Assembly: GCF_000255295.1 (NCBI RefSeq)
Contig: NC_017030.1
Span: forward strand, 7,786,328 to 7,850,327
Length of the DNA: 64,000 nucleotides
From: Corallococcus coralloides DSM 2259
GTDB taxonomy: Bacteria; Myxococcota; Myxococcia; Myxococcales; Myxococcaceae
Direction of reading: 5' to 3'
In this document: in pieces, positions 1 through 8,663 of the stretch
Numbering within the stretch: the stretch's first letter is position 1
Layout of the letters: each line of letters begins with the position of its first letter
Made by a program: the position numbers and the translations under genes
The notes under the pieces: model-generated
Told to the model about the DNA's origin: nothing
The model's input: only the letters and a program-made list of their open reading frames with translations
Databases searched by the model: none

Positions 1-358
1 GGTAGCGCGCCTCCTGCCCGTTGAGGGTGCGGCTTCGCACCGGAAGGTCAGGCCCGGCGAACTCCGCCATCACCTGGCGGCACATGCCGCACGGGGGACA
101 GGGCTCCGGGGTGTCCACGACGACGGCCACGGCCACCGGCTTCTCGCGGCCCTGCGCCACGCCCGCGACGAACGCGTTGCGCTCCGCGCAGACGGTGAGG
201 CCATAGGTGGCGTTCTCCACGTTGCAGCCGGCCACGATGGAGCCGTCCGCGTAGAGCACGGCGGCCCCCACGGGGAACTTGGAGTACGGCACGTGCGCGC
301 GCTGACGCACCCGCAGGGCTTCCTCGAACAGCCGCTCCCAGGGAATCTCGTCCGCCAT
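1..358 (-). CDS. cdd: Cytidine deaminase, C-terminus cut by window edge
   Basis: Deaminates cytidine and deoxycytidine to uridine and deoxyuridine in the cytoplasm for pyrimidine salvage. The ATG start at 358 opens MADEIPWERLFEEAL; the reading then shows the zinc signature CAERNA and, about 30 residues later, PCPPCGMCRQ, the ligand and proton-shuttle set of homotetrameric cytidine deaminases. About 119 residues are visible before the left edge, so most of a normal 130-residue enzyme is present. It lies 56 bp after the PilZ gene on the same strand, and thymidine phosphorylase and a nucleoside ABC transporter are close by, which fits a nucleoside-salvage role. Identification is firm; only the extreme C-terminus is missing. 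Confidence 0.93.
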   Translation of the reverse strand, partial: MADEIPWERLFEEALRVRQRAHVPYSKFPVGAAVLYADGSIVAGCNVENATYGLTVCAERNAFVAGVAQGREKPVAVAVVVDTPEPCPPCGMCRQVMAEFAGPDLPVRSRTLNGQEARY

Positions 359-414
359 GCCGCCCTCCTTCGCGAAGGCGCCGTCCACCGGCGCCCGCGT
401 CCATCCGGGACGCC

Positions 415-786
415 CTAGCGGGCGCCCCGGGGTTCATCCTTGCTCTGGTCATCCAGGTGCCGGGCGATGGCCAGCTCCAGCTCCACCGGCAGCTCCAGGA
501 AGCGCACGCGCACCACCGGGCCCGACATGCCGGCCTTGGGGGGCAGCACCTCGCCGCGCACCTGCACCTCTTCCAGGGACGGGGGCAGCGCGAAGCGCAC
601 CTCCACGGTCTGGCCCGGGTCCAGCGCCTCACCCACCCATCCCACACCGCCCAGGGACAGGTCCCCCGCGCGGTCCAGGAAGGCATCCGCCCCCTCCCGC
701 CGGACCTTCAGGCGCATGGGGACGCGGGGCGAGTCGCGCCGGTCCTCTCCCGTCCTGGTGTCCTGGTTCTCGTTCTGCTCGGACAT
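415..786 (-). CDS. PilZ domain protein (123 aa)
   Basis: A single-domain protein with the PilZ c-di-GMP-binding signature: an N-terminal charged stretch with DRRDSPRVPM, giving RxxxR-like arginines, followed about 25 residues later by DLSLGGVG, which fills the D/NxSxxG position. No signal peptide or membrane segment is seen, so it is probably a cytoplasmic c-di-GMP receptor or adaptor. The ATG at 786 is preceded by GGGAGA. It sits between moeB (133 bp gap) and cdd (56 bp gap) on the same strand, with no obvious functional link to nucleoside salvage. Family assignment is from motifs only; ligand binding is inferred. Confidence 0.85.
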   Translation of the reverse strand: MSEQNENQDTRTGEDRRDSPRVPMRLKVRREGADAFLDRAGDLSLGGVGWVGEALDPGQTVEVRFALPPSLEEVQVRGEVLPPKAGMSGPVVRVRFLELPVELELAIARHLDDQSKDEPRGAR

Positions 787-919
787 CGCCGTCGTCTCCC
801 TGCCGCTGCCGCTCTCGTATCCGACCCGGGTCGCGTTCCACCACCGCCCCGGGTCCGGGCCGGCGCATCATACGCGGGCCCGTCCGCTCCGCTGCTCCTG
901 AAAATGCATCCCGGGGCGA

Positions 920-2080
920 TCAGCCTCCCGTGGAGCAGAACTGCTCGTAATCGATGAGCTCCACCTTCGCTCCCGGCGCGCACACGGGGCACTCCGGGTC
1001 CCGGCGCAGCTTGAGCTCCTGGAAGCGCGTGCCCAGCGCGTCGAAGGTGAGCAGCCGCCCCACGAGCGACTCCCCCACCCCGAGCAGCAGCTTCAGGGCC
1101 TCCGTGGCCTGGAGCATCCCGATGAGCCCGGGCAGCACGCCCAGCACGCCGGCTTCCGCGCACGACGGCGCCAGCTCCGGCGGGGGCGGCGCGGGGTAGA
1201 GGCAGCGGTAGCAGGGCCCCTGTCCGGGCAGGAAGGTGGTCACCTGCCCCTCGAAGCGGAACACGGAGCCGTGGATGTTGGGCTTGCCCATCAGCACGCA
1301 CGCGTCGTTGAGCAGGTAGCGCGTGGGGAAGTTGTCCCCGCCGTCCAGCACCAGGTCGAAGTCCGCGAGGATGCGCTCCACGTTGGCGGTGGTGAGCCGC
1401 TCCTGGAACGGCACCACCCTCACGTCCGGGTTGATGGCCTCCATGGCGGCCTTCGCGCTCTGGACCTTGGGCTGGCCCCGGCGCTCCAGGGTGTGCAGCA
1501 CCTGGCGCTGGAGGTTGCTCAGGTCCACCACGTCCGCGTCCACCACGCCCAGCGTGCCCACGCCCGCGGCGGCCAGGTACAGCGCCGCTGGGGAGCCCAG
1601 CCCGCCCGCGCCCAGGAGCAGCACCTTCGACTTCAGGAGCTTCGCCTGTCCCTCCTCCCCCACCTCCGGGAGGATGAGGTGGCGGCGGTAGCGCTCCTTC
1701 TGCTCGGCGGAGAGGACCACGGGCTTCTCCACCGGGAGGGCCGCGTCGCTCCAGCGGTTGTAGCCACCCGCGAGCGAGGACACGCGCGTGTAGCCCATCT
1801 CCCGCAGCGTGCGGGCCGCGAGCGCGCTCCGGGTGCCGCCCGCGCAGTAGAGGACGAGTTCTTCGTCGCGGTCCGCCTTCTCCTCGATGCGCAGCTCCAG
1901 GTAGCCCCGGGGGATGTGCACCGCGCCGGGGAGCCGGCCCCCCGCGTATTCGTCGGCCTCGCGCACGTCCACGAGCTTCACCTTCGAGCCCGAGCCCAGC
2001 AGCGCGTGGACGTGCTCATGGGAGACCTCGCGGATCTCCTTCTTCACTTCCGACAGCAGGTCGCGGAACGTGGGGGCCAT
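920..2080 (-). CDS. moeB: Rhodanese-MoeB/ThiF fusion, sulfur-carrier adenylyltransferase
   Basis: A 386-residue E1-like enzyme with a rhodanese domain at the N-terminus (about residues 18-115, candidate active-site Cys79 in YCAGGTRS) followed by a ThiF/MoeB adenylation domain (residues about 125-386). The latter has the nucleotide-binding LLLGAGGLGSP, paired zinc cysteines (CYRCLYP and CPVC) and a catalytic-cysteine segment CAEAGVLGVLPG. It should adenylate the C-terminal glycine of a MoaD/ThiS-type sulfur carrier and possibly load it with sulfur. Most known fusions put the rhodanese domain at the C-terminus; here it leads. The start lies 13 bp after the thymidine phosphorylase stop, so the two are probably co-transcribed. 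Confidence 0.88.
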   Translation of the reverse strand: MAPTFRDLLSEVKKEIREVSHEHVHALLGSGSKVKLVDVREADEYAGGRLPGAVHIPRGYLELRIEEKADRDEELVLYCAGGTRSALAARTLREMGYTRVSSLAGGYNRWSDAALPVEKPVVLSAEQKERYRRHLILPEVGEEGQAKLLKSKVLLLGAGGLGSPAALYLAAAGVGTLGVVDADVVDLSNLQRQVLHTLERRGQPKVQSAKAAMEAINPDVRVVPFQERLTTANVERILADFDLVLDGGDNFPTRYLLNDACVLMGKPNIHGSVFRFEGQVTTFLPGQGPCYRCLYPAPPPPELAPSCAEAGVLGVLPGLIGMLQATEALKLLLGVGESLVGRLLTFDALGTRFQELKLRRDPECPVCAPGAKVELIDYEQFCSTGG

Positions 2081-2093
2081 GGGGATTGCGTAA

Positions 2094-3398
2094 CTACTCC
2101 AGCCGCTCCAGCACCAGCGGGCGGGCCGCGGGCGCCCGGTCGCCGAACCGGTAGGCCGCGAGCAGGCGCGCCTTCACGTCCTCCACCGGACCGGCGTCGT
2201 TGTAGTGCACCTGCACCACGGGCTCGCCCTGCTTCACCGCGTCGCCCACCTTCTTGAGCAGCGTGAAGCCCACGGCCGGGTCGATCTTGCTGTCCACCCG
2301 CTGCCGCCCCGCGCCCAGCGCCACCGCCGCCAGCCCCACGCCCTCCGTGTGGATGCCGGTGACGAAGCCGTCGCGCGGCGCCACCACGTCCGTCGTGGCC
2401 TTCGCCGTGGGCAGGAGCGAGTAGTCGTCGATGGAGCGCGGGTCGCCGCCCTGCGACTGGACGATCTCCTTGAGCTTCTTGATGGCGCTGCCGTCCTCCA
2501 CGGAGCGGCGCAGCATCCCGCGCGCCTCCTCCACCGTGGCGGCCTTCTTGCCCAGCACCAGCATCTCCGCCGTCAGGGCGTAGGTGATCTCCGTGTAGTC
2601 GTCGGGCGCTTCGCCGCGGAGCATGTCCACGGCCTCGCGGACCTCCAGGGCGTTGCCCACCTGGCGGCCCAGGGGCTGATCCATGTCCGTGAGCAGGGCC
2701 ACGACCTTGCGGTTCATCTCCGCGCCCAGGCCAATCATGGTGCGGGCCAGCACGCGCGCGTCGTCCGCCGTCTTCATGAAGGCGCCGCTGCCCACCTTCA
2801 CGTCGAGCACCAGCGCGTCGATGCCCTCCGCCAGCTTCTTGCTCATGATGGACGACGCGATGAGCGGGATGCAGTCCACCGTCGCCGTCACGTCGCGCAG
2901 CGCGTAGAGCTTCTTGTCGGCCGGGGCCACCTGGGCCGTCTGGCCGATGAGGCAGCACCCCACCTCGCGCACCAGCCGGCGGTAGTCCGCGGTGGACAGG
3001 TTCACGTTGAAGCCGGGGATGGACTCCAGCTTGTCCAGGGTGCCGCCGGTGTGGCCCAGGCCGCGGCCCGAAATCATGGGCACGGGCACGCCGCAGGCCG
3101 CCGCCAGGGGCGCGAGGCTCAGGGACACCTTGTCGCCCACGCCGCCGGTGGAGTGCTTGTCCACCTTGATGGCCGGCGTGTCGGAGAGGTCCAGGACCTC
3201 ACCGGAGTGGAGCATGGCGCGGGCCCACGCCCCCAGCTCCCGGGAGTCCAGCCCCTTGAAGAAGATGGCCATGCACATGGCGGCCATCTGGTAGTCGGCC
3301 ACGGTGCCGGCGGTGTACGCCTGGATGAACGCCTGGATGTCGGACGGGTCCAGCCTTCCGCCGTCGCGCTTGGCCTTGATGAGCTCGTAGGGTTGCAC
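2094..3398 (-). CDS. deoA: Thymidine / pyrimidine-nucleoside phosphorylase
   Basis: Phosphorolyses thymidine and deoxyuridine to base plus 2-deoxyribose-1-phosphate. At 434 residues from the GTG at 3398 (reading MQPYELIKAKRDGG) it has normal family length. Diagnostic motifs are KHSTGGVGDK (phosphate loop) and SGRGLGHTGGTLDKLE (the family signature). The same frame stays open upstream across the antisense of the transporter lipoprotein gene, but that extension is a shadow; the GTG start matches the family N-terminus although no good Shine-Dalgarno is visible. It is divergent from the nucleoside ABC transporter with only 57 bp between starts, so control regions must overlap. The product would feed the phosphomutase and DeoC encoded at 10.6-13.7 kb. 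Confidence 0.92.
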   Translation of the reverse strand: MQPYELIKAKRDGGRLDPSDIQAFIQAYTAGTVADYQMAAMCMAIFFKGLDSRELGAWARAMLHSGEVLDLSDTPAIKVDKHSTGGVGDKVSLSLAPLAAACGVPVPMISGRGLGHTGGTLDKLESIPGFNVNLSTADYRRLVREVGCCLIGQTAQVAPADKKLYALRDVTATVDCIPLIASSIMSKKLAEGIDALVLDVKVGSGAFMKTADDARVLARTMIGLGAEMNRKVVALLTDMDQPLGRQVGNALEVREAVDMLRGEAPDDYTEITYALTAEMLVLGKKAATVEEARGMLRRSVEDGSAIKKLKEIVQSQGGDPRSIDDYSLLPTAKATTDVVAPRDGFVTGIHTEGVGLAAVALGAGRQRVDSKIDPAVGFTLLKKVGDAVKQGEPVVQVHYNDAGPVEDVKARLLAAYRFGDRAPAARPLVLERLE

Positions 3399-3455
3399 GG
3401 GGCAAGGCCATAGCAGAAGGAAAGCCCTGGCCGCATCTGGTAGATAGCCAGCCCC

Positions 3456-4652
3456 ATGATGCTCCGTCGACTCCACGTGTTTGCCCTGGCCGCGCTCCTG
3501 TGCGCCTGTTCCAAGAAGTCCGAGGACGCCCCCAAGGCCCCCTCCCAGACTTCCACCGCCACGAAGCCCCCCGAGGGAAGACCCGTGGTCGTGGGGCTCG
3601 TCATCGACGTGGGCGGCCGGGGTGACCACTCGTTCAACGACGCGTCCCTGCGCGGCCTGGAGCTGTGGGCCGCCGGCAAGAAGTACGAGGGCGGCAAGTA
3701 CGTGGAGGCCCCCGCTGGCGAAGTGCGTCAGTCCATCTCCTCCGACCTCGCGGCGCTCGCACCGGAAGTGAAGCCGCTGCCGATCCAGCCGCTGGTGCTC
3801 CAGAGCAAGGCGCAGGAGGACTACGCCCCCAACCTCCAGCTGCTCGTGGAACAGGGCGCGAAGCTGACCATCGGCAACGGGTACCTGCTGGCCAACGCGG
3901 TGCGCGACGTGGCCACGGAGAACCCGGACGCGAAGTTCCTGCTCATCGACAGCCAGCTCTTGGACCCGCAGGGCAAGCCCAAGTCGCTGCCCAACGTGCG
4001 CACGGTGCTCTTCAAGGAGCAGGAGGGCAGCTTCCTCGTGGGCGCGCTGGCGGGGCTCGTGACGAAGACGAACAAGGTGGGCTTCGTGGGCGGCATCGAG
4101 GTGCCCCTCATCAAGCGCTTCGACGTGGGCTACCGCGCGGGCGTGCGCACCACGAACGCGAAGGCGGCGGGCGCGCTGATGGCCGTGTACACGGGCAGCT
4201 TCAACAGCGTGTCCGCGGGCAAGGAAGTGGCGCAGGACCTCATCGCCAAGGGCGCGGACGTCATCTTCCACGCGGCGGGCACGGACGGCCTGGGCGTCAT
4301 CCAGGCGGTGAAGGAGGCGAGAGCGGCGGGCAAGACGGTGTTCGCCATCGGCGTGGACTCGGATCAGTCGCACCTGGCGCCGGACGCCATCCTCACGTCC
4401 ATGGTGAAGCACAGCGACCTGGCCGTGTACCAGGCGGCGAAGGACCTGGTGGACGGCAAGCTGACGGCGGGTGAGCAGGTGCTGGGCTTGAAGGAGAATG
4501 GCGTGGGCATGGCGGACGTGCGCGTGGAGTTCCCGGGCAAGGCGGAGGCGCTCCAGAAGGTGGAGGAGCTGCGGCAGCAGATCCTCGCCGGGAAGATTGC
4601 CGTGCCGGGCACGCAGGCGGAGCTGTCCTCCTTCCAGGTCGCGCAGCCCTGA
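3456..4652 (+). CDS. BMP/Med-family nucleoside-binding lipoprotein of ABC transporter
   Basis: A 398-residue lipoprotein of the Bmp/PnrA type, the periplasmic substrate-binding component of nucleoside ABC importers. It starts MMLRRLHVFALAALLCAC, a type II signal peptide with lipobox LCAC, then a Lys/Pro/Thr-rich linker to about residue 42. The binding domain opens VVVGLVIDVGGRGDHSFND, typical of the family (D-x-G-x-x-D-x-S-F-N-D). Its stop overlaps the likely start of the ATPase gene, and the two permeases follow in the same operon. Expected substrates are purine or pyrimidine nucleosides; divergence from thymidine phosphorylase supports this. Confidence 0.9.
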   Translation: MMLRRLHVFALAALLCACSKKSEDAPKAPSQTSTATKPPEGRPVVVGLVIDVGGRGDHSFNDASLRGLELWAAGKKYEGGKYVEAPAGEVRQSISSDLAALAPEVKPLPIQPLVLQSKAQEDYAPNLQLLVEQGAKLTIGNGYLLANAVRDVATENPDAKFLLIDSQLLDPQGKPKSLPNVRTVLFKEQEGSFLVGALAGLVTKTNKVGFVGGIEVPLIKRFDVGYRAGVRTTNAKAAGALMAVYTGSFNSVSAGKEVAQDLIAKGADVIFHAAGTDGLGVIQAVKEARAAGKTVFAIGVDSDQSHLAPDAILTSMVKHSDLAVYQAAKDLVDGKLTAGEQVLGLKENGVGMADVRVEFPGKAEALQKVEELRQQILAGKIAVPGTQAELSSFQVAQP

Positions 4653-6256
4653 TCTCCCTCCAGCACATCGCGAAGCGCTTCGGGTCGTGCGTGTCCCTGG
4701 AGGACGCGTCGCTGGACATCGTCCCGGGGGAGCTGCTCGCCGTGGTGGGCGAGAACGGCGCGGGCAAGTCCAGCCTGATGAACGTGCTCTACGGGCTCTA
4801 CCACCCGGACGCGGGCACGTTCCTGATGGACGGCAAGCCGGTGCGCTTCAAGAGCCCGCGCGACGCCATCGCGAAGGGCATTGGCATGGTGCACCAGCAC
4901 TTCATGCTCGTGCCCACGCTGACGGTGGCGGAGAACGTGGTGCTGGGCCGCGAGCCCACCAAGCGCGGCCTGCTGGACCTGGACCGCGCCTGTGACGAGG
5001 TGGCGGCCACCGCGAAGCGCTTCGGCTTCCAGTTGGATCCTCGGGCCCGCGTGGACACGCTCACGGTGGGCTCTCAGCAGAAGGTCGAAATCGTCAAGGC
5101 GCTGCACCGGGGCGCGCAGGTGCTCATCCTGGACGAGCCCACCGCCGTGCTCACGCCGCAGGAGTCCGACGAGCTGTCGCAGGTGATGCGCGGGCTGGTG
5201 GCGCAGGGCCGCACGGTGGTGCTGATCAGCCACAAGCTGAAGGAGGTGCTGGGCGTGGCGGACCGCGTGGCCGTGATGCGCCGGGGCCGCACCGTGGCGG
5301 AGGTGCGCGCCAGTGAGACCACCGTCTCCGCGCTGGCCGCGCTGATGGTGGGTGAAGGGTCCAGGGGCGCCGCGATGACCGGCGTGCCCGCGACGGCCGT
5401 CGCGACCACCGGCCTGTCGGGCACCGGCACCACCGGCGCGACGGAGGCACGGCCTCTCGCGCCCGTTGAACCGGACGCGCCCGCGACTCCGACGGGCCCG
5501 GTCGTGCTCGAAGCGAAGGACCTGCGGGCGACGGGTGACAACGGCCGTCCGGCGCTCCAGGGCGTGAGCCTCACCGTGCGCGCGGGCGAAATCGTCGGCA
5601 TCGCGGGTGTCGACGGCAACGGGCAGCGCGAGCTGGCGGAGGTGCTCACCGGCCTGCGCAAGCTGGACGGCGGCGAGGGCACGCTGCTCGGCGGTCCGCT
5701 CGCGGGGCTGACCCCTGCGATGGCGAAGGCGCGCGGCGTGGGCCACGTCCCCGAGGACCGCCTGGCCCGCGCTGTGGTGAAGGCGATGACGGTGGAGGAG
5801 AACGTGGCCCTGGGCCGCCACCGTCAGCCGCCGTTCGCTCGCGGGCCGTGGGTGGACTTCAAGGGCCGCCGCGAGCGCACGAACCAGCTGCTGACCGGCT
5901 ACGACGTGCGCCCGAACGACCCGACGGTGGCGCTCCAGGCGCTGTCCGGCGGCAACCAGCAGAAGGTCGTGGTGGCGCGCGAGCTGGACGCGGATCCGAA
6001 GCTGCTCGTCGTCGTTCAGCCCACGCGCGGGCTGGACATCGGCGCGGTGGCGCAGGTGCATGAACGCCTTCGTGATGCCAAGGCGCGGGGTGCGGGAGTG
6101 GTGATGGTGTCGCTGGACCTGGAGGAGGTGCTGGCCCTGTCCGACCGCGTCTATGTCCTCTACGAGGGCCGCGTGACGGGGCACTTCCCGCGCAAGGACC
6201 TGGACGAGCGAGAGCTGGGCCGCCGCATGCTGGGCGCGGAGGGAAGCCATGGGTGA
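4649..6256 (+). CDS. Nucleoside ABC transporter ATP-binding protein (tandem NBDs)
   Basis: A two-domain ATPase of the sugar/nucleoside importer class. The first NBD has Walker A GENGAGKSS and Walker B ILDEP; the second has a Walker-A-like GVDGNGQRE (degenerate, as usual in this family), signature LSGGNQQK and a Walker B region reading VVVQPTRGLD. A Pro/Ala/Thr-rich linker of about 50 residues separates them. The only ATG/GTG/TTG available is GTG at 4691, which would remove the first beta strand and the A-loop aromatic in AKRFG. Homology of the upstream codons suggests a CTG start at 4649 overlapping the lipoprotein stop (CTGA), with AGGT 10 nt upstream. The function is firm; the start is an inference. 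Confidence 0.9.
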   Translation: MISLQHIAKRFGSCVSLEDASLDIVPGELLAVVGENGAGKSSLMNVLYGLYHPDAGTFLMDGKPVRFKSPRDAIAKGIGMVHQHFMLVPTLTVAENVVLGREPTKRGLLDLDRACDEVAATAKRFGFQLDPRARVDTLTVGSQQKVEIVKALHRGAQVLILDEPTAVLTPQESDELSQVMRGLVAQGRTVVLISHKLKEVLGVADRVAVMRRGRTVAEVRASETTVSALAALMVGEGSRGAAMTGVPATAVATTGLSGTGTTGATEARPLAPVEPDAPATPTGPVVLEAKDLRATGDNGRPALQGVSLTVRAGEIVGIAGVDGNGQRELAEVLTGLRKLDGGEGTLLGGPLAGLTPAMAKARGVGHVPEDRLARAVVKAMTVEENVALGRHRQPPFARGPWVDFKGRRERTNQLLTGYDVRPNDPTVALQALSGGNQQKVVVARELDADPKLLVVVQPTRGLDIGAVAQVHERLRDAKARGAGVVMVSLDLEEVLALSDRVYVLYEGRVTGHFPRKDLDERELGRRMLGAEGSHG

Positions 6257-7388
6257 GCGGACGCGGCAGGTGCTGCCGTCGGTGCTCTCCGTGCTGCTGG
6301 CGCTCGCGGTGTGCTGGCTGCTCATCGCCATCACGCGCGACGCGGACACCGCCACGCGCGCCTATCTCCAGATGCTCTGGGGCGGCGTGGGCAACTGGCC
6401 CGCCTTCCTGGACGGCGGCAGCACCACCACCGTGGTGCGCCCCCTGGGCGAGGCCGCGATGAAGGCCGCGCTGCTCACCCTCACCGGCCTGTCCGTGGCG
6501 GTGGCCTTCAAGGTGGGCCTGTTCAACATTGGCGCGCAGGGGCAGATGATCTGGGGCGCGCTGGCCGCGGCGCTCGTGGGCGCGCATGTGTCGCTGCCCG
6601 GCGTGCTGCACGTCCCGCTGGCCCTCGCGGCGGCGGCGGTGGCGGGCGCGGCGTGGGCGAGCATCGCGGGCGTGCTGAAGCTCAAGCGCGGCGTGCACGA
6701 GGTCATCTCCACCATCATGCTCAACTGGGTGGCGGTGAGCCTGGTGGACAACTGGCTCGTCATCGGGCCGCTGCGCGCCGTGGCGGAGGGCGCGTCGTCC
6801 ATCACCGGCACCGCCGAAATCCTCCCTTCCGCGCAGCTGCCCCGGCTCCTGGGTGACAGCTCGCGCCTCAACCTGGGCTTCCCGCTGGCGCTCGCCGCGG
6901 CGTTCGGTGTCTGGGTGTGGCTGACCCGCACGCGCTCCGGCTACGAGACGCGCGCCGTGGGCCTCACCCCGGAAGCGGCCCGGGCCGCGGGCATCCCCAC
7001 GCTGTGGCGCGCGGGCGGGGCCATGGCGCTCGCGGGCGCGCTGGCGGGCCTCGCGGGCGCGGTGCTGGTGCTGGGCACGGAGGGCCGCTACCCGGGCTCG
7101 CTGGGCGCCCCGTACGGCTTCGACGGCATCGCCATCGCGCTCATCGGCAACAACCACCCGCTGGGCGCGGCGCTGTCCGCGATCGTCTTCGGCATCCTGC
7201 GCGCGGGCGGCACGCGCATGCAGCTGCTGGGCGTGCACAAGAGCTTCCCGGAGCTCATCCAGGGCTTCGCGCTGCTCTTCGTCGCGGGCCGCATGGTGTG
7301 GCTGGCCTTGCTCGCGCGGCGCCAGAAGCGGGCCCAGGCCCGGGCCCAGGGTCCAGCCCAGGCTGGAGTGGAGGTGCCCCGTGTTTGA
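6249..7388 (+). CDS. Nucleoside ABC transporter permease 1
   Basis: A 379-residue inner-membrane permease of the BPD_transp_2 (LivM/RbsC-like) family. After MGERTRQVLPSVLSVLLALAV-type sequence opening the first helix there are eight or more hydrophobic segments, and the cytoplasmic loop VGLTPEAARAAGIP is the family coupling motif facing the ATPase. A periplasmic stretch follows the first helix, as in the longer of the two permeases of BMP-type importers. The ATG overlaps the ATPase gene by 8 bp and the stop overlaps the next permease by 8 bp, so all four transporter genes are translationally coupled. Confidence 0.9.
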   Translation: MGERTRQVLPSVLSVLLALAVCWLLIAITRDADTATRAYLQMLWGGVGNWPAFLDGGSTTTVVRPLGEAAMKAALLTLTGLSVAVAFKVGLFNIGAQGQMIWGALAAALVGAHVSLPGVLHVPLALAAAAVAGAAWASIAGVLKLKRGVHEVISTIMLNWVAVSLVDNWLVIGPLRAVAEGASSITGTAEILPSAQLPRLLGDSSRLNLGFPLALAAAFGVWVWLTRTRSGYETRAVGLTPEAARAAGIPTLWRAGGAMALAGALAGLAGAVLVLGTEGRYPGSLGAPYGFDGIAIALIGNNHPLGAALSAIVFGILRAGGTRMQLLGVHKSFPELIQGFALLFVAGRMVWLALLARRQKRAQARAQGPAQAGVEVPRV

Positions 7389-8310
7389 GGTGCTCCACTC
7401 GCTCCTCTTCTCCACCCTGGACGCGGCCCCCGCCCTGGTGTTCGCCGCGCTGGGCGCCATGCTCTCCGAGCGCGCCGGCGTGGTGAGCGTGGGCGTGGAG
7501 GGCATGATGCGCACCGGCGCCTTCTGCGCGGCCGTGGCGGCGCTCGTGATGCCCACGCCGCTCGCGGTGGGGGTGGGCATGGCCGCGGGCGCGGGCATCG
7601 CCGCGGTGCATGGCTTCCTCAGCATCCGCTGGCGGTCGGATCAGGTCGTCTCCGGCATGGCCCTCAACCTGGTGGCCATGGCCGGCGGCACCTACCTGCT
7701 GGAGTCGTTCTTCGGCCCCAACGGCACGCCCTCCATCACCCAGCTGTCGCGCTGGAACATCCCGGGCCTGTCCCACGTCCCGCTGCTGGGCGCGCTGTCC
7801 GGCCACGCGGCGCCCACGTACCTGGCGCTCACCCTGCCCTTCGTCTTCCACCTGCTCCTGTCGCGCACGCCGCTGGGCCTGCGCCTGCGCGCCGTGGGCG
7901 ACAAGCCGCACGCGGTGGCCACGCTGGGCCTGTCCGTGCCCGCCCTGCGCTGGGGCGCGGTGCTGGGCGGCGGGATGATGGCGGGCCTGGGCGGCGCGGT
8001 GCTGTCCACCACCGTCCTGGACCGCTTCGAACAGCACACGCCCTCGGGACTGGGCTTCATGGCCCTGGCCGCCATGGTGTTCGGCCGCTGGACGCCCCTG
8101 GGCGCCTTCGCCGCCGCGCTCTTCTTCGCCGCCGGCAACGCGCTGAGGATCGGCCTGGCCTCCAGCGCTCCCTGGCTCCTCGACCTGGTTCCCCAGGGCT
8201 TCCTGCTCGCCCTGCCCTACCTGTTGACCCTCCTCGTCCTGGCGCTCCAGGGCCAGCGCGGCCACGCCCCCGCCGCGCTGGGAGTTCCGTTCGAGCAGGA
8301 ATCCCGCTGA
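7381..8310 (+). CDS. Nucleoside ABC transporter permease 2
   Basis: A 309-residue permease, partner of the preceding one, starting at GTG 7381 (MFEVLHSLLFSTLDAAP). The conserved GVVSVGVEGMMRTGAF near residues 35-50 and the cytoplasmic loop VGDKPHAVATLGL are typical of the shorter permease of BMP-family nucleoside importers. It overlaps the upstream permease by 8 bp and is the last transporter gene; a bulged inverted repeat lies about 50 bp beyond its stop. The set of lipoprotein, dual ATPase and two permeases is complete. Confidence 0.9.
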   Translation: MFEVLHSLLFSTLDAAPALVFAALGAMLSERAGVVSVGVEGMMRTGAFCAAVAALVMPTPLAVGVGMAAGAGIAAVHGFLSIRWRSDQVVSGMALNLVAMAGGTYLLESFFGPNGTPSITQLSRWNIPGLSHVPLLGALSGHAAPTYLALTLPFVFHLLLSRTPLGLRLRAVGDKPHAVATLGLSVPALRWGAVLGGGMMAGLGGAVLSTTVLDRFEQHTPSGLGFMALAAMVFGRWTPLGAFAAALFFAAGNALRIGLASSAPWLLDLVPQGFLLALPYLLTLLVLALQGQRGHAPAALGVPFEQESR

Positions 8311-8663
8311 CCATTTTGAGAGGGAACGGGTAATCCGGGACCCGGGTCTGAAATCACTTTTGGTCAGGTTCGACCTGCCAAATCTGAAGCGCTCACCTGT
8401 CCTGATGCGTCTGGTCATTGTCCGGCGGTCCGCCAACCCCCTGACCTTATTGGATCACGCTTTTCGGACTTTCCAGTGTGGGCTGATCTGCCGTTGGGTG
8501 GACGTCCGGCATGCCGCTGGCATGGGAGTGTGACCATGTCGGATTGCGTAGCGGATACCGAGCAGGCGCAGCATCCAGGCCTGAGCGATTCCGGGACGCG
8601 GTCCCCCGGGTTCGGGACAGCGCCTGCGGGCGTTGCCCCATCCGGTTTCCAGGCTGGGGTGGC
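8311..8663. other. 353-bp intergenic region without a convincing gene
   Basis: The stretch lies between the permease stop and the receiver/kinase start. It contains the inverted repeat described separately and otherwise short open frames without coding character. A continuous frame runs from 8511 into the downstream gene, but those 51 codons are Arg/Gly/Pro-rich and unlike a receiver domain, so I treat them as leader. The final ATG at 8664 follows a GGGGTGG run. I found no convincing sigma-70 or sigma-54 promoter by eye. Confidence 0.5.
8359..8382. repeat. Inverted repeat with one-base bulge
   Basis: TTTGGTCAGGT at 8359-8369 is followed by a 3-nt centre TCG and then ACCTGCCAAA at 8373-8382. 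The arms pair perfectly except for one extra T in the left arm. There is no U-tract, so it could be a factor-dependent terminator or attenuation hairpin for the transporter mRNA, or a dyad operator for the next gene. Confidence 0.55.

Noticed and set aside
3399-4412. Minus-strand frame extending thymidine phosphorylase by about 340 residues
   Set aside because: It is antisense to the transporter lipoprotein gene, has His/Arg/Leu-rich composition typical of GC-shadow frames, and the family N-terminus begins at GTG 3398.
8511-8663. 51-codon extension of the receiver/kinase gene
   Set aside because: Composition is Arg/Gly/Pro-rich and unlike a receiver domain; ATG 8664 has a better ribosome-binding context and precedes the first receiver strand directly.
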